Below are positions 50,108-61,788 of a stretch of 64,000 nt of DNA, piece after piece. Source of the stretch: Bugula neritina (lineage: Eukaryota; Bryozoa; Gymnolaemata; Cheilostomatida; Bugulidae); NCBI GenBank assembly GCA_964035545.1, contig OZ037767.1:9848207-9912206 (forward strand), given 5' to 3'. The notes under the pieces are model-generated. The model saw only the letters and a list, made by a program, of their open reading frames with translations, had not been told where the DNA came from and searched no databases. A program made the translations under genes and the position numbers. The first letter of the stretch is position 1. Every line of letters begins with the position of its first letter.

Positions 50108-50583
50108 ATCTAGGCAGTGTCAGCATAATATCAATGCTTGTCTTTATTTAAACAACTGATAAATTTTGACGTTAGAAAGTCTATACACCAAAGATTATTG
50201 ATTGTACAAATAAACGTCTGTTCTATCTTAATCTTTATCTTATCGTTATCTAGAATACAATCTAAAATGGCAGCAAGCGGATTTGCTTTATAGGTAAATA
50301 GTCAGACTCCCAGGCAGCTAAATAAAGATAACCATTGAATTTTTTGTGACAAGAAGTTTGACCCATACTACCTTAGGATTTTAAGTATTGCTAGTAATAA
50401 TATAGTTTGAATAAATTCTAATTACCAATTAGTAACTTCATCAGGAAAGAATAAAAAGTAGCATTTTATTTCATATTTGATTTGTTTTAAAATAAAGCAA
50501 ATTTATGCAAAGCATTTATCTTCAAAGTTTGAATGAAAATTAATAGATAGAATTTCAAGTAAAATATAATTATGTAATGTAGG

Positions 50584-50647
<64 letters not shown>

Positions 50648-50650
<3 letters not shown>

Positions 50651-50741
50651 CATTGCTACTCTGAAGATGGGTACAGTGGTACCCGAAATATCAGTGTAAT
50701 TACTTTACCTAACAATGTTTCTCATATATCTATTTATAATC
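50648..50741 (+). mobile_element. Truncated PLE 3' end in U4
   Basis: As in U1 and U2 but with about 15 bases deleted after tactttaccta, between two directly repeated taa segments. Confidence 0.82.
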
Positions 50742-50758
50742 AAATTGCTAGCTCGTAA

Positions 50759-50874
<116 letters not shown>

Positions 50875-52143
50875 TTATTATCACGTGTTCATCATTCACA
50901 TAATGTGAAGGATGGAAACGCAGTGATAATAATGCTTTCATGTTTATTGTCAGTAATAACATAATATACTTGTTATTACTATTAAGGTGTCATTATTTTA
51001 TAAATCATCAAAAAGCAAAAATTGTCTCGTATGGTTTTGTCACTATTGTACTGTGGACTGTAGCTAGTGCTAGTATGCATGTCCATGGCTCATGTAAAGC
51101 TTTTATACTGTCAATAGATATGATTTCATGATTTATAGTTGTCAAAATATGTTGGTATATGTTTCAAATTTGTGTGGTTACAATCTTATATTTCTAGTTT
51201 AATTATTTAATAATAATATAGTATTCTTGCAGTTGTTATCTTTTTTGTTAAATTGAATAGGTTGTAGAAAATCGTCACATGGTTTACTAAATTGTTTATG
51301 TAACATATAGCTGGTTTTATATAATAATATGCATTATGATAAAAAAGCATCAATTATATGGTAGATATTCTGTCTTTAAAAATTATATCAACAAAAACCA
51401 TGCTCATTCACAAACCAACATTTTATATAAATAATTATTTTACTCTTTCCCGTAAAGCACGGTTATCTTCTATATACAAAACATCTAAGAAGTTTTCTAA
51501 ACAAAGAGATTAAAAGTTTGCTAATTTTACAACAATGTTGCAATTTTTATTTAGTTTGAAGTTGTTTTTTACCCTCATCAATTTTCCGTAGTAATTAGCT
51601 TTTTCTTGTTCTAATTTTGTGTGTGTTAATTTTAGAATTGGCTTATGTCAAGAAAGTAGTTTCCTTAGTTTTCTTTTGTAGGCAGTCAGTCTGAACAACG
51701 TTTCAGGCTGCTCGAGCAGTTTAATATTAATTTGTTGTGGCCACTCGTTGACAATTGATTATTGTTTTTAATATTCGTCTGGACGAAGCTTTCCTGCTGT
51801 GGCGGTTGGTCTGTAACATAATAATAAGCAAATAATTACATACGTGCTATTTAAAAATTTATTCGTGCAAATTTGTAATTTGTATGCGATGTCAATAAAA
51901 TATAAACACTGTGAAATACACACTGTCAGGGCCAGCAAATATATATAATTGTAGTAGGTTTGGGGATCTAGTCATGCTTCAACTATTTTCTTTGTGTGAA
52001 TGCCCTAACTGTTTTATTTACACGAATGCCCAAGTTTTATTTGTCTGTTGTGAGTTCGATTTTAGAAGGTTCTGGGAGTCCCAGTGGAGATTCCGTCTAC
52101 CACTGGAGCTCGAGGACTATACTACTATCTTCAACTACTAAGG

Positions 52144-52499
52144 CTGATTGTGCAAGACTACACTTGTCTCTCTTTTACTACAGGTGGACAAAAAGATATC
52201 AGCAACTGAAAATTCTTCTTCTCTCTAAATACAAAGAGGTTATGTTCTCCTAGCTAGGTTCCAATAACAGCCAGCAAGATCATCACAATAATATCAAGTA
52301 GTTCACAATCACAGTGTGAAACTCAACTTTGAGTTTAAAATCAAAGGCATTAATACAACCTTCGCTCTAACATATATATATTACTTTAACAAAATTTTGA
52401 CGTCAAATGAACAATCTGTTGTTGCCTGTACACGGGTAAGACATGTTTGAGCAACAAGGCAGCAGGGCGTACAGAAGCTAAGCTCCTTGTTGGTCACTG
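52144..52499. other. Spacer between array and ankyrin gene
   Basis: Unique sequence with no supported gene. It could hold a further 3' exon or the 3'UTR of the minus-strand ankyrin gene; I see no clear poly(A) signal on that strand. Confidence 0.4.
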
Positions 52500-53675
52500 C
52501 TATATAAAACACTTGATACTTTGAAACAAAATAAATTGTAAATACCATTCACCATCTGCTGCTTGACGAGTTTTTGCGATTTCCTTAATCATTGCCCTGA
52601 GTTCTGCCATTTCTCCTTTGTGCTTGGCCTCCAGGTTTTCCATTTTTGTCTCCAATTTAAGCGTCACATCCCCTAGCTCTTGGCGATGTTGCAATTTAAG
52701 TTGCTGAACTTCTGCAGTCCATTTCATCATCTCAGTCTCGTGTTCATCTTTTAACTCTGCACGAACTTCGTCTTTCACAGCTTCTTTTTTACACATCCTT
52801 TGGTATTGGTATGGAGTTACATCTGCTGGGGCCTCTGCAAATTAAATTATTTAAATCTTATATAAAAGTTAAGCAATACAATTCATTTTTGTTGAAATCA
52901 TGTAATGAGTTTTACATTTTTATTAAAACATAAATAGATTCATTTCATAGATGGCCTCGAAAGAAATATTACCAGGATTTATTGTTGCTAGGACATAATT
53001 ACAAATCAAAAATTCTCTCATTGCATGCTAAAATATCATTGTTAACTGTTGAGGCATCAAAATTGTACCTGCAAAAGCATTTGTCCAAGTTTCAAAGGTT
53101 TTTGTAACTTTATTATTTGCTGCCAGGTTTACTGGATGTCGGTTCTTATTATTAGGAATACATAACAGCTCATTCAGCTGTTGAATAGCAAGACATTGAG
53201 ATGTGAGGATGTATTCAATGAAATCAAAATGGCCATTAGCTGAAGCCAAATGGAGAGCTGTATAGCCTCCTGAAGTTGTTTTCTGTTTTAAGAGCTCAAA
53301 CACCACACACCCGTCAGACACACCATCTATCAAAGCTCTTGCAGTGTATACGTCTCCCCTCTCTGCCATTATATGAAAGAGAGACAGACCTTTGCTGTTT
53401 CGAATTATTAAGGCTTCAAGATGATTTCCAGGTGGGATACGGGCTATCATTTTCTTAACTGCATGAGCATTGCCAAGCCGTACTGTAATGTGCAGTAGAG
53501 TGTTACCATTTTTCCATTCACTTGTTAAAGTTTTAAAGACGTCGTTTGAATCAATTAAATCAATACGTTCAGTAAATTGCTCAAAGTCTCCTCTTAGCAG
53601 TGACCGAATTGGTTTCGGAAACCTTTGATCATTTAAATGAGAAACCAATCTTTCTCCTGGAGTAATAAGCTCCAT
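52500..53675 (-). CDS. Ankyrin-repeat protein with C-terminal coiled coil
   Basis: Coding exons 53675-53069 and 52834-52500 join in phase across a GT-AG intron to give about 313 aa. Residues ~55-200 hold four ankyrin-type repeats: GNTLLHITVRLGNAHAVKKM, GLSLFHIMAERGDVYTARAL, GYTALHLASANGHFDFIEYI and a weaker NRHPVNLAANN. The second exon is rich in Glu/Lys/Leu heptads (KDEVRAELKDEHETEMMKW and on), a likely coiled coil. The mix suggests a protein-interaction adaptor; no catalytic domain or membrane segment is seen. The ATG follows an acceptor at 53680-53679, so a 5'UTR exon lies upstream. The 3' end is uncertain: a possible donor (gatg/gtgaat) near 52550 could lead to another exon. Family unknown. 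Confidence 0.78.
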
Positions 53676-53961
53676 CTTCTATAAAAAAAATTAATCATTC
53701 AAAAATTATCTAGAATCATAAAAGAAACATACTTTTATGAACAAATAAGCGGAAATTTGTCCACTTTATGCTTTGAGCTACAATACAATTGAAAATATGC
53801 AGTAAAATGCAAACTTAAATGAGCCACATGTTAAATAAATTAAATAATGAGAGGATATTAAATAAATTTATGTTAAAATGCTGTTTTCAAGCATTATAGT
53901 AAGTGTTTAAAGTAAGGTATATACTCATTCATAGCTTTTTTGTGGCAATAATTTAACATAC

Positions 53962-54040
53962 CTGATTACTGATCTTTGCTAAAGATACTGCACTGCAAAG
54001 CAGAATACCTCAAAACTAGAGTGGGATCGGTTTTATATAT
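53962..54040 (-). promoter_or_regulatory. TATA promoter and 5'UTR exon of the ankyrin gene
   Basis: On the minus strand tatataaaa (54040-54031) precedes a leader ending at 53962 with a strong donor (CAG/gtatgt). The intron runs to an acceptor at 53680-53679, three bases before the ATG. Spacing puts the start site near 54005. Confidence 0.6.
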
Positions 54041-54151
54041 ATTATTGTTAGAGCATATTGTAGTTGCCTCCCTTATACTGCCATCCTATTGGTTAGTTAA
54101 CTTAGCATAACTATAGGTACCACCCATCAGATAGTTGAAATATAGCACTAT

Positions 54152-54308
54152 CACTGCGTTTCCATTATCGCATTATGCGAATGGATTTTTTCATTCGGCT
54201 AATGGAAACAGTTACATCGGATGAAACCGCAACTATAAGGTAATGCAAACCACAAATAATCCGTACGAAGCATTCATTCGCATTATGCGCAGTCATGGAA
54301 ACGCAGTG
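54152..54308. mobile_element. 157-bp MITE with 14-bp perfect terminal inverted repeats
   Basis: Begins cactgcgtttccat and ends with its exact complement atggaaacgcagtg; the inner parts also pair (gcattatgcgaatg with cattcgcattatgc). Flanks are tat on the left and tat on the right, a possible 3-bp duplication. It lies about 110 bases upstream of the ankyrin TATA box. Confidence 0.88.
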
Positions 54309-55081
54309 TATATAGTCTATATTATTATATACTCTATCATTATAATGCATTTTACGATTATAATACATATTATTTTGTTAAGCTCAAATCTAATTTTGAT
54401 GCAATTTTCACCAGATAATAATGTTAGTGACAACACACGTAAATGTTTGTATTAAATTATCTGAGATATATTCATTTAACATTGCATGAGAAAAGTAGAG
54501 TTGGAAAAAGTTGTTTGTCAATTTTGCTACTTCTTTAGTTCAAATAATATAGGCTATGGGTCATTTTACTATGCAGATATTGCTAGTTTATGTATGTTTA
54601 TCACAATTTACCTGCATGTATATGATGTTTTTTGCTAAACTAATAAAATATTAACAAATAAAACTAAATATTCAAGATTCTTTTTCTAATTTTGCTTGAT
54701 TTTCTATGTTTTTTTTTGTAACTTGTTTTGTAAAAAAAGCATTTTTGTGATGTTCTTTTCATCACAGTTGTATAATATATAATATGTTTAGCTCATATAA
54801 CAATGACGTTTTGATTTAATGTTGCAGGACCCTCTCTCAGTTTCTTATGCTATACATATTTAGAATGAGCACACAAAACTACCCCATATAGTAACGTTTC
54901 GTAACTTTTAACCATGCAATGCAACTTTAAATTTTAGTCCTAAAGTGCTGGTCTGTACTAAATGAAGCAAAATTACCAGATATATCACAGTTCATCAAAA
55001 ATTTCTTCAGGCTCAGCTTATTATATACAACTAAAACCATTTAATTTAAAATATTACTTCCTGCAAAGAACATACGATCTT

Positions 55082-55150
55082 CAGCCTAATCACTGAGATG
55101 GCTTAAAAGTTTAAACTTTGAGCTTTAAAGCTATCTGAGTGATTAGGCTG
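55082..55150. repeat. Short hairpin element
   Basis: 23-bp arms, 21 matched: cagcctaatcactgagatgg at the left and its near-complement at 55128-55150. A ~35-bp piece of the left half recurs inside the hAT-like element at about 49490. Confidence 0.75.
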
Positions 55151-56052
55151 TGCGATGCAGCAGCTAAAAGTAGCTTATAATAAAAGTTAAATACGATCAG
55201 TATAAGTTTTATATAGTAGCAGTAAGGCCAAAGGCGACAGGAACCACCATATCTGCAAACGATAGAAACTCCAAATTAATTATGCACACATGACGCAATA
55301 TTCATTATAAAACATAATTGTTTAGGCATACAAACTTATGTAGATGAAAGCCAATATATATAAGGATATTTCAACACTGCATAAATGTCAGAGATTCTTT
55401 AAGGAGAATGCAAGTATCAAAATATTTTGTCTTTTAACATTACAGAATGCATTTTCACATTGCACAAATGGCAATCCTTCTTTTGGACCTTTTTAATTAT
55501 TTAATTAGTTTGAATAAAAAAAGCATTGTGGGTGGGGAGAATATTTTAACTTTCTTGTAAATCTAAATGTAGGTTGGTTGATTAATCTAACCTGTATGAC
55601 ATAGATACACATTGTCATATCACTATGTTCTAACACAACCATGACAATGCTGACTATGTATCAAAATGGTCAAACTTTTAATTTTGTCTTTTCAAAATTT
55701 CAAAAATTTTGTTTTTTAAATCATACTTAAATTGCAAATTTTTATTTATACATAAATAAGTAAATAGAAATTGATAGACTGCCTAAAAAATCATTAAAAA
55801 CTAGTTTAGGTAAAACAAAATTTCAGTTGCTAATGGTTTTATTATTTAAAAAACATGCTTCCAATGATAGGCTGTAACTGATTTAAAACACAAAACACTA
55901 AATTTGAATTTTTTATAGGAAAAGTGGCTTTCAAAGATTATAGGTAGTGCTCTATGCTGGGATTATAAAAATAATCCTACAAATAAACTCCCCTAATTCA
56001 TCTCTAAGTTGATAGATTTTTTTCTGATGATGAAAGATTTATTTTAGATACC

Positions 56053-56403
<351 letters not shown>

Positions 56404-56923
56404 ACACAATGTTGCTTTTTATTTATGGCATTGAACCTATATGAACTATTGATACAATAACATTCATAAAATACATAAAGAGCAGTTTGGGAGATATTAA
56501 AAGCTTTATCTGCTTCTGACTCCCATCAATTGTGATGAATTGACTTTATATACATTTTTCCTCATTATATAATATTGTAGAAGCATATTTTATTACTTAC
56601 AGCAGCGTTTTCTTTAAAGTCTAGACAATTGGTACTTCTTACAAAACTTTTTTGCATATTGCAATTATAATAGTGGGATTGGTCATGCACCTTAAATCAG
56701 TAACATTACAGAAAAAAATTTGATTGCACAATAATAATATTATGATACAGTAGAATTATTGGCCTAGCATTGATTACCCTCTTGGTCATTAAATACGGTA
56801 ACGTAACATTTTCAAGTAGTAGATATATGGCTACTAACAAGTGAGGTACGTCTTTTTGTGTATTTCTACAGCTTTTCAACAAGGAATTTATTCTAGTTAT
56901 TGCTTGTAGACCACAGATTCAAT

Positions 56924-56975
56924 ATGAAGTTTTCTACTTTGCTAACAACTGCTGTCATCATCATTAATTTAGCAG
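56924..56975 (+). CDS. Signal-peptide first exon of an unidentified secreted protein
   Basis: An ATG at 56924 opens 17 codons (MKFSTLLTTAVIIINLA) plus one base at a strong donor (CAG/gtaagt, 56976). It has the charge and hydrophobic core of a signal peptide, which is often coded by its own first exon. A possible leader acceptor (ttgcttgtag) lies at about 56910. No following exon is visible: the downstream 7 kb is transposons on both strands. It may continue right of the window or be a stranded remnant. Confidence 0.5.
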
Positions 56976-57110
56976 GTAAGTATAATGCTGTTCTATATTT
57001 TATCAATAATGAGTAAAAACTCATTTATTTTACAAACTCTGCTCTAATTTTTGAGTATGATATACTCAATACAAATAAGAGCTATATATATATGGGTCAT
57101 GGTACTCTGT

Positions 57111-57157
57111 TCTGTGCTGATGAGGGGACAAACCCCGAAACAGCTGCTGTCCACAGA
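57111..57157 (+). ncRNA. Hammerhead ribozyme fold, second sequence family
   Basis: Stem I: TCTGTG (57111-57116) with CACAGA (57152-57157). Core CTGATGA at 57117-57123, the consensus. Stem II: GGGG/CCCC (57124-57127 with 57133-57136). Core GAA at 57137-57139. Stem III: ACAG/CTGT (57140-57143 with 57147-57150), loop ctg. The C at 57151 is the base 5' of the predicted cut, after triplet GTC. Every conserved core base is present. It is followed within 10 bases by a TA run, as the other PLE ends here are. Confidence 0.85.
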
Positions 57158-57164
57158 TTGAGTT

Positions 57165-58325
<1,161 letters not shown>

Positions 58326-58414
<89 letters not shown>

Positions 58415-58443
58415 CTGTATATATATATATATATATTTATATA

Positions 58444-58536
<93 letters not shown>

Positions 58537-58548
58537 TGTATATATATA
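58326..58548. repeat. (TA)n microsatellite between two PLE ends
   Basis: About 220 bp of TA with a few tttata and tactgta interruptions. It joins the 3' end of PLE 1 (plus strand) to the 3' end of PLE 2 (minus strand), so the two elements meet tail to tail through TA. Confidence 0.95.
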
Positions 58549-58589
58549 TTATTGAGGAAAAGAGCAATTTAATTATATAGATGTTGTTT

Positions 58590-58640
58590 TATTGCACTAC
58601 TAATAGTTTCATGCCTCTTCGGCACTCCTCAGGCACAATA
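58590..58640 (-). ncRNA. Hammerhead ribozyme fold in the 3' region of PLE 2
   Basis: On the minus strand stem I TATTGTGC (58640-58633) pairs with GTGCAATA (58597-58590) including two G-U pairs. Core CTGAGGA, stem II GTGCC/GGCAT, GAA and stem III ACT/AGT match the pair at 31.7 kb. It lies about 210 bases after the PLE 2 stop codon, on the coding strand, linking this ribozyme family to PLE 2. Confidence 0.75.
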
Positions 58641-58847
58641 TTGACGAATTTAAATTTTTACATCAAGAAAATCAAAATGCTAAACACAAGGTGAAACGTA
58701 ACGAAGACATAGCAGTGGCTGTATTGTTATATAGGTTTGTAGGTGTAAATTAATATATAAAAAAACCATAATGTAATGTAAAAACACAATTTATAGCAGA
58801 TGCATGAAGTTTTTGTTAGGTGACTATTCTCTCTGGGTATTTGGATA

Positions 58848-59732
58848 TTATTTACTATAGCACATAAAATATAAATAGGCTACAGAGTTTCTAGGTTTTG
58901 TGGTTGCACAGTAAGAATTTTTTGAGTGTCGGCAGGTTGATAAGATTTTTTTTCGCTTGTTTAAAGTACACATGTTAGGTTTGTATAAAATAAAGAAACA
59001 TTCCCATAGGCATAAATTACACCTTTTGGTAGTTGTGTTGTATGGTTTCGCTTTTCTTAATATTTTCCAGCTTATGTTGTGCTTAATGTTTTTGTTAGTT
59101 AGTTGCCAAATGTGTTTGCTAAGTTCTGTTTGATTTGCTTTCTCCTTGTTTTTAAATGATGATCTGTGGTTTGCGTATCTTAGTTTGAACGGTCCTTCAC
59201 TTAGGCCAATGTATGTTGCAGGCTCGTTTTCGGTAGTTTCCACAGTTGCTTGGTATATAACTCTGCTCTCCTGACAGTTTCCTTTCAGCGGACAACTTTC
59301 TTTTTCTCTACAGTTGCAGTTTTTTCTGGGGGTTTTGTTTTGTTGCTTCTGTTTCTCTAATAGTCTGTTATTGTGGCCATTTATGGTCTGTTTTATGTTT
59401 GGCATGCAGCTGTAGCTAACCTTTATATTGTTTTTGTTGATTATTTTATAGAGTGGGTGTTGTTTTGGAAATTCCTCATTCATGATTTTAAAGAAGATTT
59501 TTGCAATTCTTGTGGGTACATGTTGGCTGTATGGTGGATTGTACCAAACAACTTTTCTTTTTCGGTTTCGAGACTTCTGTTGTGTGTTGTTTGTTTGGGT
59601 TCTTGGCAGGAATTGTAATTGATGTTTGTAGCCACTTTGGTTTAGGAGGTTTTGGTGGTTGTAGGTGGATTGTGTGAAAATTTTCTCGTTAGATGATATT
59701 GTAGTGAATTTTGCCAGTTCACTATTATTATT
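58848..59732 (-). pseudogene. PLE 2 C-terminal coding region (linker and GIY-YIG), 5' end disrupted
   Basis: About 294 codons open from the LTR junction to the stop at 58848. Conserved PLE features in order: VVWYNPPYSQHVPTRI, then VSYSCMPN, the cysteine motif CNCREKESCPLKGNC, and a GIY-YIG core ATYIGLSEGPFKLRYANH followed by ELSKHIWQL. The first recognisable Met is at 59483, but the frame extends upstream. In full elements a reverse transcriptase precedes this part. Disrupted by the Gypsy LTR at 59733. Confidence 0.9.
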
Positions 59733-60108
59733 TGTGGGTCTACTTAATCAAAGCCACTGCGACAGGTTGTTTACAATAAGATACTTTATTATTTACACAA
59801 ATACAAGAAGGTTATTTACTGCTAGCATGAATAGAAAACGATTACATAATTAGTGAGCTTTAATACACAACTGTTCTAAATGAAGTCCCAAGCTGCTCTG
59901 CCGGCTAGCTACTCAGCGCACTGCAACTACGAGTAGCTAGCTCCACCTGCTATCAATTAGTGTCACTGTCCTGATTGGTGGCTACTAATGGTGCCACTAC
60001 TGTCCATAGTTACACTCCGACAGTGTCGAACTCGCAAGATACATAAACAATATAGAGTAAACCTTTTCGATTAACATAATAGGAATTGCACTACTAAAAT
60101 CTATCACA
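59733..60108 (-). repeat. 3' LTR of Ty3/Gypsy element
   Basis: 376 bp with ends TGTG...CACA on both strands (tgtgggtc on the plus strand; tgtgatag read on the minus strand). A purine-rich tract aggtgaggagag directly precedes the LTR on the minus strand, the expected polypurine primer. The left edge is fixed by the break in the PLE 2 frame. The matching 5' LTR would lie right of the window. Confidence 0.75.
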
Positions 60109-60352
60109 CTCTCCTCACCTATCGAAAAGTACTCTCTAGACTTAATATTTACATGACAGTAACACACGAATACTAATGAAGGTAACATAGTGCTTTACAA
60201 AACTAGGGGTACAATTGAACAAGAGAAAATATATATACAGAGTAGATAGCATAAGTATAATAAATGAGTCTTCACGCCGTAGTCCATAACACCTATTTAC
60301 ACTGCTTGACTAGCCAGGAGGGGGGGGGGTACATGTGTAGGTGGCCGCACCT

Positions 60353-61548
60353 CTAGCACTTCTTCGCCAGCCGTTTCTCTAGTCGGGTCTGCAACTTAGC
60401 CAGCTCGGTGGTTGCTCGCTTCTGTTCCTTACTGAGGCGAGCCATACGCCGTTGCACTTTCCTAATGTCGGCTAGTAGGGATTGGTCGGGGTCGCTGTCA
60501 TCTCGGGGTGTGTTGCTAGCACCCCTCTTCTTCTTATGGGTGTGTCGGGGTACGTAGGAAATTGTCGTCGTTGGGGGTTGTGAGTCCTTCGTCACAGCGC
60601 GTCCAGCACGGGTTACTACGACGCGTAGAGGTTGGGTGGTTACGTCTGGAGGGTAGGTAGTCGTTGTTTCGGAGGGTTGGGGGTCTGCATCAGAGTCACT
60701 CTCCACTGTAGGTCGGGTAGCGGGGAAGTGGTCCAGGAGAGTCTGTCGTCGGTCCGGATCAGTCATGTGGGGTAGTATTAGGTCCCGGAACTCCGTGTAA
60801 GAGTCTGCGTCGACTTCATACAAGTGTCCTACGTAACAGTCTCTAGTCCGTTGGTGTCTCAGTATCGTGTCCCTGCAGAAGTGGTGGACTCCGCAGGGAC
60901 AGAAAGTCACAGTAAAGTGTTGTGGAACGTGTATTCTCAGTCTCCTAGTAGTCGATAGTATTCTTCTACATTCAGTGCATTGTCTATTGTCGTCCGTCCC
61001 TACTATTGCTTCTATCAATGTTCGAGTCCGTCGAGTCGTCCAGTTAGTCCGTCCCAGTAAGGCCCTTGGTAGTGCTAGAGTAGTGTCCTTGGCTACAGTC
61101 AAGTCATCAGTCAAGTCGTTGGTATCAATTTGCATCGCAGTGTGTGTCGGGGAGTCCGTAAATGTTGCTAAATGTATGTCGGACAGCATGTCTACCCCTG
61201 CTTCTGACATGCTGTCCCAGTTAGTCGTAGGCGTGTCAAGTAATGCCTGTATCTCGTCGGATACAGGCTCAGTCTCACCTGCAATAGAGTATTAAATTTA
61301 ATTACACTCTATGCGTGGGACTCCCGTTCCAAACAATATTAAATAATCGAGTCTCACTGTCACTCACTGATCGTGTAATCAGCTGAGTCGACTGTCCCAC
61401 TCTAATTATCAATATCATTCGCTGTCAGGAGTTTCAACTTTATCATTATGACAAAGTGAGACTGCTGTCGCTACCAGAATAAATTCTAATTAATTATTAT
61501 AGAATTTCTAGTAGACTTACCCCCCAAAACAGTTGCTGCATTAGACAT
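60353..61548 (-). CDS. Third ORF of the Gypsy element, two exons, Cys/His-rich
   Basis: Exon 1 (61548-61521) codes MSNAATVLG plus one base and ends at a strong donor (gtaagt). Exon 2 (61278-60353) follows a good acceptor (ctctattgcag) and is in phase; the product is 317 aa. A Met 23 codons into exon 2 (61210) is an alternative start. A Cys/His cluster at about residues 110-165 (CTECRRI, FCPCGVHHFC, HQRTRDC) resembles a zinc-binding domain. A Pro/Ser/Thr-rich middle and basic KKKRG follow, then a helical, charged C-terminus that may form a coiled coil. No membrane segment or signal peptide, so it is not an obvious envelope protein. Role unknown; nucleic-acid binding is an inference. Confidence 0.7.
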
Positions 61549-61788
61549 AATGATGCTGCTGCTTTCTTAGGGCTCGTAGATAGCCAAATTATTTATTGCA
61601 AAAGACGTGCTGCCTGTTTGCTAGCTGTAATTGAAAAGAGCGCTCACAGCTAGAGTGCTTATGTAACACCCTATACGCTGTGATTTGGCTACGCTCTGCT
61701 GACCCCCGGCTGACCTATTCAATCCGCCACTGGGTCGCCTGCTATCAATTACCTCGCTCCCCCAGACTCCTTTGTGAATGTCGCCATG
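61549..61788 (-). other. Spacer between Gypsy pol and third ORF
   Basis: About 240 bases after the pol stop. On the minus strand it contains a good splice acceptor (cttttcaattacag, ending near 61634), suggesting that the third ORF is translated from a spliced subgenomic RNA. I see no TATA box here. Confidence 0.45.

Larger units (their letters stand above)
58549..59732 (-). mobile_element. Penelope-like element 2, 3' part, cut by a Gypsy insertion
   Basis: Runs on the minus strand from the Gypsy LTR junction at 59732 to the TA run at 58548. It contains the linker and endonuclease coding region, a 3'UTR and a hammerhead fold. The reading frame is open right up to the LTR edge, so the missing RT part should lie beyond the Gypsy element. 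Confidence 0.88.

Noticed and set aside
56019-56035. ctgatgatgaaag as a hammerhead core
   Set aside because: There is no room for stem II between the two core elements.
60867-61295. 142-residue plus-strand frame
   Set aside because: Antisense of the Gypsy third ORF; no domain of its own.
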